Translations under genes and position numbers: made by a program
Part shown: one piece after another, positions 49,977 through 60,849 of the stretch
Layout: each line of letters starts with the position of its first letter
Position numbering within the stretch: the first letter of the stretch is position 1
Assembly: GCF_011516945.1 (NCBI RefSeq)
Contig: NZ_WOTH01000014.1
Location: forward strand, 1-64,000
DNA length: 64,000 bases
Direction of reading: 5' to 3'
Origin: Acetobacter estunensis
GTDB taxonomy: Bacteria; Pseudomonadota; Alphaproteobacteria; Acetobacterales; Acetobacteraceae
Notes under the pieces: generated by a model
What the model was told of the DNA's origin: nothing
Databases searched by the model: none
Seen by the model: only the letters and a program-made list of their open reading frames with translations

Positions 49977-51050
49977 ATGAGCGACATTTCCACACAATCT
50001 GCGGATTTTACGGACAGCGAACGTGCCGCCGCCCGGTTGGAACTCGATCGTCTGTGGGCGCGGGGAACGGCTTTCCTCGGCACCGAGTTCGCCATTCTTG
50101 GTGGCGCGATGTCGTGGGTGAGCGAGCGTAATCTCGTCGCCGCGATCTCGAACGCCGGAGGATTTGGTGTCATTGCCTGCGGGGCGATGACACCAGAGCT
50201 TCTGGAGGCCGAGATTTCTGGCACGCAGGCGCTGACGAAGAAGCCTTTTGGCGTCAACCTCATCACCATGCACCCGCAACTCGATGAGCTTGTGCAGGTC
50301 TGCCTGCGGGCTGGTGTCGGGCATATCGTGCTGGCGGGAGGCATCCCACCTGCCTCGGCTATTCGGATCGCCAAGGACGGCGGCGCAAAAGTGGTGGCGT
50401 TCGCGCCGGCTCTGGTGCTGGCAAAGCGTCTGATCCGCATGGGGGTGGATGCACTGGTGATCGAAGGCGCGGAAGCGGGGGGGCATGTTGGCCCCGTGTC
50501 GCTGACCGTGCTGGCGCAGGAGATCCTGCCGCATGTGACGGATGTGCCTGTGTTCGTAGCGGGTGGCATTGCCCGTGGCGATGCGATCGTGGGCTTCCTT
50601 GAGCAGGGAGCGGCGGGCGCACAGATCGGCACACGGTTTGCTGCGGCGGAAGAAAGCATTGCCCACCCCAAGTTCAAGGCGGCTTTTGTGCGGGCCAATG
50701 CGCGTGACGCCATGACGTCGGTGCAACTCGATCCGCGCTTTCCGGTCATTCCCGTGCGCGGGTTGGTCAATGAGGGAAGCCGGAACTTCCTCGCGCATCA
50801 GGCGGACGTCGTGCGTCGTGTGCAGGCCGGTGAGCTTGAGAAGGATGCGGCCCAGCTTGAGATTGAGCATTTCTGGGCCGGTGCCCTGCGGCGCGCGGTG
50901 ATTGAGGGAGACGTGGAAAACGGCTCCGTCATGGCGGGCCAGTCCGTGGGGATGGTGAAAACGGTGCAGCCTGTTCGCGAGATCATCGGAGAACTTGTCG
51001 AGCAGGCGGTGACAGCCCTTGCGCATCGGAGCAGCAGACGGGGAAACTGA
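49977..51050 (+). CDS. FMN-dependent NAD(P)H flavin oxidoreductase (nitronate monooxygenase/FabK-like)
   Basis: 357 aa, TIM-barrel flavoprotein. FAILGGAMSWVSERNLVAAISNAGGFGVIACGAM, FGVNLIT, EGAEAGGHVGPVS and VFVAGGIARGDAIVGFLEQGAAGAQIGTRF mark the nitronate monooxygenase/enoyl-ACP reductase II family. Whether it oxidises nitronates or reduces enoyl thioesters cannot be decided from sequence. It follows lysC by 12 bp and overlaps none of its neighbours. Confidence 0.9.
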   Translation: MSDISTQSADFTDSERAAARLELDRLWARGTAFLGTEFAILGGAMSWVSERNLVAAISNAGGFGVIACGAMTPELLEAEISGTQALTKKPFGVNLITMHPQLDELVQVCLRAGVGHIVLAGGIPPASAIRIAKDGGAKVVAFAPALVLAKRLIRMGVDALVIEGAEAGGHVGPVSLTVLAQEILPHVTDVPVFVAGGIARGDAIVGFLEQGAAGAQIGTRFAAAEESIAHPKFKAAFVRANARDAMTSVQLDPRFPVIPVRGLVNEGSRNFLAHQADVVRRVQAGELEKDAAQLEIEHFWAGALRRAVIEGDVENGSVMAGQSVGMVKTVQPVREIIGELVEQAVTALAHRSSRRGN

Positions 51051-51052
51051 GT

Positions 51053-52357
51053 GTGAGCGGGAGCGCCGATGAACGGAACGGACAGGATGCTGCCGGTCCG
51101 GGCGATGGCCCGATGACCGTGGGAGACGTGACGGAGACTGGGCCGGCAACGGAGACCGCTTCCGTGGATCCCGCGAATATTCCATTGCCGGATTTTCACG
51201 CACTCGGCGTAGGGCAGGCGCTTCGCATCCGCCGCGAGAGTTTGGGCTGGGCGCTTCCCGATGTGGCGGAATGGTTGCGAATCCGCGCGGACTATCTGGA
51301 TGCGCTCGAACATAATCGCGCGGACGGCATGCCTGCGGGTTCTTATGCGATTGGTTTCCTGCGGACCTACGCGGCGGCGCTGGGCTTTCCCGCCGAAGAG
51401 ATGGTTCGACGGTTCAAGCACGAAGTACGGGGGGCTGCCCGTAAAGTCGATCTGGTTTTTCCCGCTCCGCCGCCCGAGAGGACCGTTCCCGCAGGCGCGC
51501 TTGTTCTGCTCGGTCTGGTGGTGATCGTGGGAGCCTATGCGGGTTGGTACACGCTCGTCGGCCATGATCCCGTGCCGCTGGAGCGCGTGCCGCCTGTTGC
51601 GAGTGTTATTCCCGGCATGGGCAAGTCCGCGTCTCCCTCGCCACAGATCGCTTCCGTCATGCCGCAGAGCGGTCCATCGCCCTTGCCGCAGGCTCCCTCC
51701 GCCAACACGTCCCCGCCTGCGCCGGTCGCGGCTGGAAACGGAAACATGCCGGCTGCCTCTGTCATGGCGGGGACGTCAGACGCAGATACTTCTCTCCCGG
51801 TCACTACGCAGGCTTTTCCTCCTCAGCCAGTGGATGAGGCTGCTAAACCGGCAGATGCCGCCTCGTCTGCTCCGCCGAGCGATGCACCGGTCATTCGTGC
51901 TGTGGCGGCAAGCTGGGTGCAGGTGCGCGACGGGGAAGGGCACAGCATCTACGATCACATCATGCAGCCGGGCGACACATGGTCCCCGCCGGAAGAGGGC
52001 GGCCCCTTCACTTTTACCGTGGGTAATGCGGGTGGAATCCGGCTGGCGTCAGGCTACATGACGACGGCGCCGCTCGGTCGAAACGGGGCGGTCCGGCGCA
52101 ACATGCCGCTGTCGGCTGAGGCCATTCTCGACGGCACTCTGGCGGCGCCGGCCCCACCGGGAGATGTGCCTCCGCCCGTTCTCCCCGTTGCACATCCCCC
52201 CGATGATGCGGCATCTTCCGAGGCGACGGCGGATGTGCCTCTGCCCCCACCGCCGGTGCGGCCCCGGATGCGTCAGCCGAAAGTCGAGCATCACGAGATG
52301 TCCGCCGATGATCTCAACGCCCGGCAGTTGAAGGGAATGGGAACTGTGCGTCCCTGA
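51053..52357 (+). CDS. RodZ-like membrane protein (HTH, one TM, DUF4115)
   Basis: 434 aa from GTG 51053, just after the preceding stop. A HTH_25-type domain lies at about 53-115 (GVGQALRIRRESLGWALPDVAEWLRIRADYLDALE). One membrane helix is at about 147-170 (GALVLLGLVVIVGAYAGWYTLV). A Pro/Ala/Ser-rich periplasmic linker and a C-terminal DUF4115 domain (AASWVQVRDGEGHSIYDHIMQPGDTW) follow. RodZ links MreB to the cell-wall elongation machinery. Position just upstream of ispG is the usual one. Confidence 0.9.
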   Translation: MSGSADERNGQDAAGPGDGPMTVGDVTETGPATETASVDPANIPLPDFHALGVGQALRIRRESLGWALPDVAEWLRIRADYLDALEHNRADGMPAGSYAIGFLRTYAAALGFPAEEMVRRFKHEVRGAARKVDLVFPAPPPERTVPAGALVLLGLVVIVGAYAGWYTLVGHDPVPLERVPPVASVIPGMGKSASPSPQIASVMPQSGPSPLPQAPSANTSPPAPVAAGNGNMPAASVMAGTSDADTSLPVTTQAFPPQPVDEAAKPADAASSAPPSDAPVIRAVAASWVQVRDGEGHSIYDHIMQPGDTWSPPEEGGPFTFTVGNAGGIRLASGYMTTAPLGRNGAVRRNMPLSAEAILDGTLAAPAPPGDVPPPVLPVAHPPDDAASSEATADVPLPPPPVRPRMRQPKVEHHEMSADDLNARQLKGMGTVRP

Positions 52358-52531
52358 TGACCGGTCCGGATACGGGACATGAATGTCACACAGGCCGGGC
52401 CTGATGGAGCTGTTGCCCTTCCTCTCTGGCTTTTGTCCTGCAAGTTTGGCAGGAAGACCCCAAATTCACGCGCGTGCCGTCCGGCGCGTCTCACTTGGCT
52501 TCGGCCGTCGCCTCGACAGGAGGATTGAACG

Positions 52532-53692
52532 ATGAGTGGCTATCGCCCCTACCAGCAGATCGAGCGCCGCAAGTCGCGTCAGATTCACGTCGGCAAAGTT
52601 GCCGTGGGTGGTGACGCGCCGATCTCGGTGCAGACCATGACCAACACACTGACCAGCGACGCGCAGGCCACGATCGCCCAGATCCGTCGCGCTGAGCTGG
52701 CGGGTGTGGATATTGTCCGTGTTTCCTGTCCCGATGAGGAAAGCACGGCAGCGCTTGCCGAGATCGTGCAGGAAGTGAATGTTCCCATCGTTGCGGATAT
52801 CCACTTCCACTACAAGCGCGCCATCGAAGCGGCGAAAGCCGGTGCGGCGTGCCTGCGCATCAATCCGGGCAATATCGGCAGCGCCGAGCGTGTGCGCGAA
52901 GTGGTCAATGCGGCCAAGGATCACGGCTGCTCCATCCGCATCGGCGTGAACGCCGGTTCGCTGGAGAAGCATCTGCTTGAGAAATACGGTGAGCCGAACC
53001 CCGATGCGCTCGTGGAAAGCGCTCTGGAGCACGCGAAGATTCTTGAAGATCATGACTTCCATGAGTTCAAGATCAGCGTGAAAGCTTCGGATGTGTTCCT
53101 TGCCGTGGCCGCTTATCAGCAATTGGCCGATGCATGTGACCATCCGCTTCACATCGGCATTACCGAGGCGGGCAGCCGCCGTGCGGGCACGGTGAAGTCC
53201 TCCATTGGTCTAGGCAACCTGCTGTGGGCTGGCGTGGGTGACACCATGCGCGTCTCCCTGTCCGCCGAGCCGGAAGAAGAAGTGCTGGTGGGTTGGGATA
53301 TTCTCAAATCCCTCGGCCTGCGTCATCGTGGCGTGAAGATCATCTCCTGCCCATCCTGCGCGCGTCAGGGATTCAATGTGATCCAGACCGTGCAGACGCT
53401 GGAAGACCGTCTGGCGCACATCAAGACGCCTCTTACGCTCTCCATCATCGGTTGCGTGGTGAACGGGCCGGGTGAGGCGCTGATGACCGACTTGGGCGTG
53501 ACCGGTGGTGGATCGGGGCGTCACATGGTGTATTCGGCGGGCAAACAGGATCACACGATCCCGGCGGATTCCATGATCGATCACATCGTCGATCTGGTGG
53601 AAGAACGTGTTGCCAATATCGAAGCCGAGGAAGCCAAGGAAAAGGCGGAAGGCGTCGAGGCCGCGCTGCCGGATCTCGCAAGCGCGAAATAA
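52532..53692 (+). CDS. ispG: 4-hydroxy-3-methylbut-2-en-1-yl diphosphate synthase
   Basis: 386 aa, [4Fe-4S] enzyme of the MEP isoprenoid pathway. [65 protein letters not shown] and [11 protein letters not shown] form the TIM barrel. Cluster cysteines are in [10 protein letters not shown] and [10 protein letters not shown]. The GGAGG before ATG 52532 is clear. A 174-bp gap with a short hairpin at 52434-52452 separates it from the RodZ-like gene. Confidence 0.98.
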   Translation: MSGYRPYQQIERRKSRQIHVGKVAVGGDAPISVQTMTNTLTSDAQATIAQIRRAELAGVDIVRVSCPDEESTAALAEIVQEVNVPIVADIHFHYKRAIEAAKAGAACLRINPGNIGSAERVREVVNAAKDHGCSIRIGVNAGSLEKHLLEKYGEPNPDALVESALEHAKILEDHDFHEFKISVKASDVFLAVAAYQQLADACDHPLHIGITEAGSRRAGTVKSSIGLGNLLWAGVGDTMRVSLSAEPEEEVLVGWDILKSLGLRHRGVKIISCPSCARQGFNVIQTVQTLEDRLAHIKTPLTLSIIGCVVNGPGEALMTDLGVTGGGSGRHMVYSAGKQDHTIPADSMIDHIVDLVEERVANIEAEEAKEKAEGVEAALPDLASAK

Positions 53693-53698
53693 GCAGTT

Positions 53699-53719
53699 AC
53701 GGGAACGGCAGGCCGTTCC
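53699..53719 (+). terminator. Terminator or attenuator after ispG
   Basis: ACGGGAACG pairs with CGTTCCCGT around a GCAGGC loop just 6 bp after the ispG stop, followed by CTGTTCTT. The T-tract is imperfect, so partial read-through into hisS is likely. Confidence 0.6.
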
Positions 53720-53754
53720 CGTCTGTTCTTACTGTTTCCCCTGAAGTCCGGAGA

Positions 53755-55016
53755 ATGTCCTTGAGCGCCGTTCAGCCAGTACGCGGAACCCACGATCTGA
53801 TCGGTGAGGAGCAGCGGCGTCATGCGCATGTCATTGAGACAGCGCGTCGCATCACGGGCACATACGGCTTTGAGGAATGGTCCACACCGATTTTCGAGGA
53901 CACGGGTGTTTTTGCCCGTTCGCTCGGGGATACCTCGGACGTCGTGTCCAAGGAAATGTACACGTTCACGGATCGTGGTGGTGAGTCGCTTACACTGCGT
54001 CCTGAAGGCACGGCCGCAATTTGCCGGGCACTTGTCACCAACGGTCTGACACAATCGCTGCCGCAGAAGGTGTTCTACGCGGGGCCGATGTTTCGTTATG
54101 AGCGCCCGCAGAAAGGTCGCTACAGACAGTTCCATCAGATCGGGGCCGAATTGATCGGTCCGGCCGAGCCTCTGGCCGATGCCGAGGCGATCGCCATGGG
54201 GCGCGATGTGCTTGAAGCGCTCGGATTGGTGGACGAGGTACGTCTGGAACTGAACACGTTGGGCGATGTGGCCAGCCGCACCGCCTGGCGGGATGCGCTG
54301 GTGGAATATTTTTCGGATTTCCGTGATCGCCTGTCGGAAGACAGTCAGGTTCGGCTGGAAAAGAATCCCTTGCGTATTCTCGACAGCAAAGCTCCAGCCG
54401 ATCAGGAACTGGTGAAAGACGCCCCGACGCTAGAGCGCTATCTCAACGATGAGTCGCGGCGTTTCTGGGACGAACTTCGCAAGTCTCTGGACGCCTTTGG
54501 GGTGGCTTATCAGGAAAACCCACGCATTGTCCGCGGGTTGGATTACTACAGTCATACAGCGTTTGAGTTCGTGACGGCCCGTCTGGGCGCACAGGGCACT
54601 GTTCTGGCAGGAGGGCGCTATGACGGCCTCGTGGCGGAAATGGGCGGTCCCCGGACTCCTGCCATCGGGTGGGCCGGTGGAATCGAACGTCTCGCAATGA
54701 TGCTTGATGACACGCCGGCGGTTGTCGCGCCCGTGGTTGTCATTCCCGCAGGTGATGACGCGCAGATTGCGGCGATTGCTGTGCTGAACCGTTTGCGTGC
54801 AGCCGGTGTGCGTGCGGAAATGGGTTATCGCGGCAATATGCGCAAGCGCATGGAGCGGGCCAACAAGGTAGGCGCGTCTCATGTGGTGATCCTTGGTGAA
54901 GCGGAAATCACCAATGGCACCGTGCAGTTGCGTAACCTTGGGACGGGTGGCCAGATCGAGATTGTGCAGGCCGATCTGGTGGGTGCGATCAGGAGCGATC
55001 GGAGCGGAGAGGCAGA

Positions 55017-55020
<4 letters not shown>
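53755..55020 (+). CDS. hisS: Histidyl-tRNA synthetase
   Basis: 421 aa, class II aminoacyl-tRNA synthetase. [18 protein letters not shown] (motif 1 region), [36 protein letters not shown] (motif 2), [18 protein letters not shown] (histidine site) and [13 protein letters not shown] (motif 3 region) are present, followed by an anticodon-binding domain. The TGA overlaps the prfA GTG (GTGA). Confidence 0.98.
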
Positions 55021-56075
<1,055 letters not shown>

Positions 56076-56131
56076 TCAGCCCTTAACCTTGCGACAAGGT
56101 GCAGTCTTTAGGTTCGAGCCGTATTCATTTC

Positions 56132-59095
56132 ATGAAGGCAGTTCGAGCCGCCGTGCGTCATTCAGGACATGTAGATTATCCGAGGCGTCTTCAGGGAAGG
56201 CGTGCATGGGGTCGAAAGAGAACAGCGCTTTCGATTGCCGCTCTGACACTTGGTGTCTTGCTGGGAGCCGGCACAGGAAACCCGGCCGCCGCTCAAACCG
56301 TGAGGCTGTTCGATGGACAGGGTGGGCTTGGCACATCGGCGGTGCAGGCATTTGCTCAGGACCGGGACGGCTTTTTGTACATAGGTGGCCATGCGGGTCT
56401 CTATGTCAGCTCGGGTGGAGAATTCACGCGCGTCGATGTCGGCGATCATGGAAATCTGACGGATGTGGGCGCCCTTGCAGCCTCGGAGACGTCCGATCAG
56501 TTGATGGTGGTCGCCCATGATGGCGTGTGGTTGCGGGCGGATGGCGCTTTCCGGCATGTGTCTCTGCCGGTGTCTGGCCATCGGATGCGGGTGGCCGCGC
56601 TCGCTCATGATTTTATCGTCATGGATGAGCGAGGTGCGCTCTGGCGTGTGCGGTCCCGGAAAAACGAAGACCCACTCGTTGAACGGTTTGCATTAACTGC
56701 TCCTGGTAATTCTACGCTTGTCGATGATGTGGCTCTGGATGCGTCTTCGCTGGGAAGTCTGGCGGTTCAGGCAGACACGTTGTGGATGGGATGCGGAGGC
56801 GGTGCTCTGTGTCGCGTGCGGAATGGTGCGTTGGTTGTTTTTGGAAAACAGCAAGGTGTACCTGCGGAGACTTGGAGCGCGTTGACGGCCGCTTCCGACG
56901 GAGGAGTTATCGCACGCGGTGCCGCACATTTGCTGCGTATCGGCGCCAAGGACGATGTGCATGCCGAACCTCTTCCCTCCCGTTCCAGTAATGTAGGGAA
57001 TTCCCGGCCTTCTTTCGTCGTCGAAATGCAGGACGGTTCAATGGTGACGTCGATTGGCGAAGCCCTGATGGCCCGTTCGCCGGATGGCGCATGGCGTGAG
57101 ATGGACTCGTTGCCGGGTTATGGGCGGCGGGATGTGACGGCGGCCTTTGTGGACCGTGAAAACGGTTTGTGGCTGGCGGGTGCGGAACGTGGGGTCATGA
57201 GAGTGGCGGGCTTTCCTTTCTGGAAATCCGTCTCGCTGCAGGATGAACACGCTCCCTCCCATGTCAGCATCGTTCATCGAGAAGGAGGCAACGCCGTATG
57301 GCTGGCCGCTTCGAACGGTTTGTTCCGTTATGCGATTTCCGAGGGAGGTGATCTGACAACACCGCTTGCGCATTTCGATATTGACGTAAAGTCGATGGTG
57401 CGCAGCACGGATGGCGCCCTGTGGATTATTGAAAAGAGTGGCACGCTCCTGCGACTGGATGTTCTGACGGGCCGTGTGCAGCGTCTAGCTTCGCTCTCGT
57501 CCCTTACTGGCGCTCTTGACGTCGATAGTGCTGGTCGTCTGTGGATTGGCACGATGACGGGCCTCGTCAGGCTGGATGATCCGGTACATCCGCCTGCCAG
57601 ATTGCCGCGTCCTCTGAGTTTGCGGGATCGGCGCGTCAATGCGCTGTCTCTCGATCAGTTCGGTCGTTTGCTCGTGCTGACCGATACGGTGCTTTTTCGT
57701 CAGAAAGCGGCTGAGGATGTCTTCGATCCGCAAATCGATGTGGAAGAACAGGGCATTGGAGCGGGACGCCTGATGGCGGTCTCGACCAATAACGATGTCT
57801 GGATCGCAGGAGAGCGGGGTGGCGTCCGGAAGGTGACACTTCCTGAGGAAGGAGAGGCGACGGTTACGGGTGCCGATGGCGTGCATGGACAGGGGCTCGT
57901 GCAGGCTTTGTTCCGGGACAGTCGGGGCTGGATATGGATGGGGGGACTCCAGGGGCTGGATATTCTTTCCCCTTCCGGTTGGACGCATATGGATACGAGT
58001 TCGGGACTGACCTCCAACGCGATACTTCCCGGCGCCATAAGTGAGGATGATGATGGAACGATGTGGTTCGGGACCGAGGGCGGGCTTTCCCGTCTGACAG
58101 ATCCTGCGCATCTTCCGGCATTGCCTCAATTGCATACGCGCATCACGTCAGCTCGGCTTGGATCTGTTGATCTGCTTTCCAGACCGATGGATGAGGCGGA
58201 GGGTCATCAGGAGTTGCGGCTGGAATATGTCGCCCCTACTTTTGTGGGGCATGGCAGCCTGCGGTACCATTATCACCTGATGCCGCTGGATGAGGATGAG
58301 CACGAAACTTCGGCCATGTTCGTCACATGGCCGGATATGAAAGGAAAGCAGATTTCCTTCGACGTGCAGGCTGTGGACGTCCTGTATGGGCGTTCTGCCA
58401 CTGCTGCGTCTTTCCATGCGGCTCAGACCAAAGGGGCTTCGTTCACGACCCGTATGATTGTGTGGGGCTTCTGCGGTATTCTTGTCCTGGTCGTGGGAGG
58501 AGTGATTACTTTCAGAGCTGTTGCGGCTGCGCGGCGTCGGCATATCGAGCAGGCCGTGCGGGGACGGACTCGCTTCATGGAGGAAATGCAGGCGCAGTTG
58601 CGTCAGCAATCCCGGGTCGATGTGCTAACGGGCCTGCTCAATCGGCGCGCTGTGTGCGACGAACTGGAGAGTCTGATGAATTCGATCGGACCGGATGATC
58701 TGATGGCAGTGGCTCTTATCGATATCGATCATTTCAAAGCCATCAATGACACGCTCGGTCATCAGGGCGGAGACTTCGTGCTGGAGCAATATGGACACCG
58801 TCTTCGTCAGGGAAGCGGAGTGGGGGCGGTCCCGGGACGTTACGGCGGAGAAGAACTGATTGTGGTGTTTACGTCGTTTCCCTCGGTTCAGGCTCTGACC
58901 ACGCAGGTTGGACGGCTGCATGAGTTGTTGCGCGAACCTCTTGTTTATGAAGGGCATGAGATCATTGTGACATGCAGCATAGGATTGGCTGTGCGCATCC
59001 CGGGCGATACGCCCGGCCGAATCGTGGGACGTGCGGATCGTGCCCTTTACCGGGGCAAGAGGAATGGTCGCAATTGTGTTGTCATGGCTGACTGA
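56132..59095 (+). CDS. Membrane diguanylate cyclase with periplasmic beta-propeller and Y_Y_Y sensor
   Basis: About 987 aa. An export signal (ALSIAALTLGVLLGAG, ending AAAQT) is followed by about 600 residues of repeated propeller blades (DRDGFLYIGGHAGLYV, DSAGRLWIGTMTGLVRL, DSRGWIWMGGLQGLDIL, DDDGTMWFGTEGGLSRL). A Y_Y_Y-type domain follows (LRLEYVAPTFVGHGSLRYHYHL). One TM helix (IVWGFCGILVLVVGGVITF) and a coiled linker lead to a GGDEF domain with DVLTGLLNRRAV, DIDHFKAINDTLGHQGGD and RYGGEELIVVF. The active-site GGEEL is intact, so c-di-GMP synthesis is likely, but I see no RxxD inhibitory site before it. The ligand is unknown. ATG 56132 is preferred over GTG 56099. Confidence 0.9.
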   Translation: MKAVRAAVRHSGHVDYPRRLQGRRAWGRKRTALSIAALTLGVLLGAGTGNPAAAQTVRLFDGQGGLGTSAVQAFAQDRDGFLYIGGHAGLYVSSGGEFTRVDVGDHGNLTDVGALAASETSDQLMVVAHDGVWLRADGAFRHVSLPVSGHRMRVAALAHDFIVMDERGALWRVRSRKNEDPLVERFALTAPGNSTLVDDVALDASSLGSLAVQADTLWMGCGGGALCRVRNGALVVFGKQQGVPAETWSALTAASDGGVIARGAAHLLRIGAKDDVHAEPLPSRSSNVGNSRPSFVVEMQDGSMVTSIGEALMARSPDGAWREMDSLPGYGRRDVTAAFVDRENGLWLAGAERGVMRVAGFPFWKSVSLQDEHAPSHVSIVHREGGNAVWLAASNGLFRYAISEGGDLTTPLAHFDIDVKSMVRSTDGALWIIEKSGTLLRLDVLTGRVQRLASLSSLTGALDVDSAGRLWIGTMTGLVRLDDPVHPPARLPRPLSLRDRRVNALSLDQFGRLLVLTDTVLFRQKAAEDVFDPQIDVEEQGIGAGRLMAVSTNNDVWIAGERGGVRKVTLPEEGEATVTGADGVHGQGLVQALFRDSRGWIWMGGLQGLDILSPSGWTHMDTSSGLTSNAILPGAISEDDDGTMWFGTEGGLSRLTDPAHLPALPQLHTRITSARLGSVDLLSRPMDEAEGHQELRLEYVAPTFVGHGSLRYHYHLMPLDEDEHETSAMFVTWPDMKGKQISFDVQAVDVLYGRSATAASFHAAQTKGASFTTRMIVWGFCGILVLVVGGVITFRAVAAARRRHIEQAVRGRTRFMEEMQAQLRQQSRVDVLTGLLNRRAVCDELESLMNSIGPDDLMAVALIDIDHFKAINDTLGHQGGDFVLEQYGHRLRQGSGVGAVPGRYGGEELIVVFTSFPSVQALTTQVGRLHELLREPLVYEGHEIIVTCSIGLAVRIPGDTPGRIVGRADRALYRGKRNGRNCVVMAD

Positions 59096-59105
59096 AGGTG
59101 TTCGG

Positions 59106-59588
59106 TTAGCTTGTGGCGACGGTGCAGGCGCCTGTCCGACCTGTCGTATGTTGCGCAGTTGCGGGACTGGTCGGATCCATCAGGAAAAAATCGGTAAAAT
59201 CATGCGCACCCATTGCCTGAAAGGTGTGCCCATCCGGTGAATGAAGAGTGCCTTCACTGCTGACCTCCCGTGTGACGGGATGGCCATCTCGTCCCTCAAT
59301 GACGATTTCTCCGCAAAGAGCGTAGGAATGGTCTGCGTGCGTGTCCGATATGTGGATGATCGCCTGCTTTTCGGGCGTGCGGTTGTCGAGTGTAAAGGTT
59401 GCAGCCAGTTCGCCATCTACGTACAGGCGGGATGTCTCGGAGATTTCCTCTCTGGCTTTTCCATCTTCCACCTTGAATTCACCTGCTTGGGCCAGAGTGG
59501 GGAAGAGACTCAGTCCGAATAGCGCCGATATGCAAAAAAATCGGAAGGACGGACGAGGGGAGTGCTTCCGATCGGCCTGTCGTTTCAT
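59106..59588 (-). CDS. Small secreted protein of unknown function
   Basis: 160 aa with a clear signal peptide (FFCISALFGLSLFPTLAQA, cleavage before GEFKVEDG). The mature part is beta-rich and hydrophilic, with YVDGELAATFTLDNRTPEKQAIIHISDTH. It contains two cysteines, which could form a disulfide. The C-terminus is Thr/Ala-rich. It faces the diguanylate cyclase gene with 10 bp between stops and is divergent from prmC. I do not recognise a family; a role in the envelope is only inferred from export. Confidence 0.75.
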   Translation of the reverse strand: MKRQADRKHSPRPSFRFFCISALFGLSLFPTLAQAGEFKVEDGKAREEISETSRLYVDGELAATFTLDNRTPEKQAIIHISDTHADHSYALCGEIVIEGRDGHPVTREVSSEGTLHSPDGHTFQAMGAHDFTDFFLMDPTSPATAQHTTGRTGACTVATS

Positions 59589-59688
59589 GCTGCGGGAACC
59601 TCATGCTGGGGATGGGAAGAGGGTGGGCAATGGCCCGGAAGAGAGTTCTGTATATGGGAAGTTTGATGCGCAGCGGCAACACGGGTTC

Positions 59689-60561
59689 ATGATGGGCAAG
59701 GCTGCTCTGACAGTGGGTGAGGCGATTGCGGCTGCAACCACGCGACTTGCGGTAAAAGCGATTGAGCAGCCGCGACGCGAGGCGCGACTGCTGTTTGATC
59801 TGGCGTCCGGCCATGATGTGCCGTGGCAGCTTGCACACGGTGGCGATACCGTGTCGGACAATGCTGCGTTTGCATATGATGCATTGGTTGCGCGGCGCGC
59901 GGCAGGTGAGCCAATGGCGCATCTGAGTGGACGGCAGGGGTTCTGGACACTAGATCTGGAAGTGTCGGCCGACACTCTCGTCCCGCGTGGCGATACGGAG
60001 ACTCTGATCGAAGCGTTGCTGGATCACCGTCCAGACCGGGAGGCCGCCTACACGTTTCTCGATCTCGGTACTGGAACGGGATGTCTGCTGCTTGCGGCAC
60101 TGAGTGAATATACAGCGGCTTTCGGGATTGGAGCGGATCGCGTCCCCGAAGCGGCTTTGCTTGCGGCGCGGAATGCACGCACGACGGGCTTGGGCCAGCG
60201 GGCGGCGTTCATGGTTTCCCATTGGGATGCGGCTGTGGAAGAGGGGCGTTTCGATGTCATTCTCTCCAACCCTCCCTATATTCCGAGCGACGATATTTCC
60301 GGTCTTATGGTCGAGGTGGCGGCACATGAGCCGGTCAGTGCGCTGGATGGTGGGGCTGATGGGCTGCGGGAATATCGGTATCTGATTCCGGCTCTGCGAC
60401 GACTCCTTGTTCCCGGTGGTTTGGCGGTTATCGAGATCGGCATTGGGCAGCATGAAGATGTGGCACGTCTGGCCCGTGCCGCCGATCTGAAGGTTCTGGA
60501 TATTCGGGCCGATCTGGGACGGATTCCCCGTGCTGTCGTGCTGGAAGCACCCACTGCGTAA
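59689..60561 (+). CDS. prmC: Peptide chain release factor N5-glutamine methyltransferase
   Basis: 290 aa, methylates the GGQ glutamine of RF1 and RF2. The N-terminal helical domain (EARLLFDLASGHDV, PMAHLSGRQGFWTLDLEVSADTLVPRGDTE) precedes the SAM fold (FLDLGTGTGCLLLAAL) and the catalytic NPPY (VILSNPPYIPSDD). ATG 59689 (MMGKAALTVGEA) matches the family start; the open frame extends to 59341 but overlaps the opposite-strand gene. A 100-bp gap separates it from the divergent secreted-protein gene. Confidence 0.96.
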   Translation: MMGKAALTVGEAIAAATTRLAVKAIEQPRREARLLFDLASGHDVPWQLAHGGDTVSDNAAFAYDALVARRAAGEPMAHLSGRQGFWTLDLEVSADTLVPRGDTETLIEALLDHRPDREAAYTFLDLGTGTGCLLLAALSEYTAAFGIGADRVPEAALLAARNARTTGLGQRAAFMVSHWDAAVEEGRFDVILSNPPYIPSDDISGLMVEVAAHEPVSALDGGADGLREYRYLIPALRRLLVPGGLAVIEIGIGQHEDVARLARAADLKVLDIRADLGRIPRAVVLEAPTA

Positions 60562-60849
60562 GGGACGTGTTTTTCATGGGCTATCACTGTGCGATCTACT
60601 CTTGCATGGGACGTCAGAGTGTGGTCAAAAGGCAGCAGAGCGTCTGACGGTTCATCTGAAAACGTGTCTTTTCACGATACGCTTTGTATCTGTCGTCAGA
60701 AATGGTCTCAAGCAGGTTGGCAAGAGTGATTTGCCTGTGCAGTCCTCAGCCCCTCACCCTTGATAAAGCAGACAGCAGGACAATACCGGTCTGACAGGGC
60801 TCGAGCCCGGCAATGGCCGGAAGAGACAGGAAAGTGTCGTGGTAACACC
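60562..60849 (+). other. Intergenic leader between prmC and DUF4167 gene
   Basis: 288 bp without a gene. CGTCAGA occurs near 60611 and 60693, with its inverse TCTGACG near 60641, and GATAC/GTATC arms flank a five-base loop near 60680. These could fold in an RNA leader, but no terminator or known riboswitch is evident. Confidence 0.3.

Noticed and set aside
48489-51203. Two long minus-strand open frames opposite lysC and the flavin oxidoreductase gene
   Set aside because: Shadow frames of the two plus-strand genes, with no start signals or homology.
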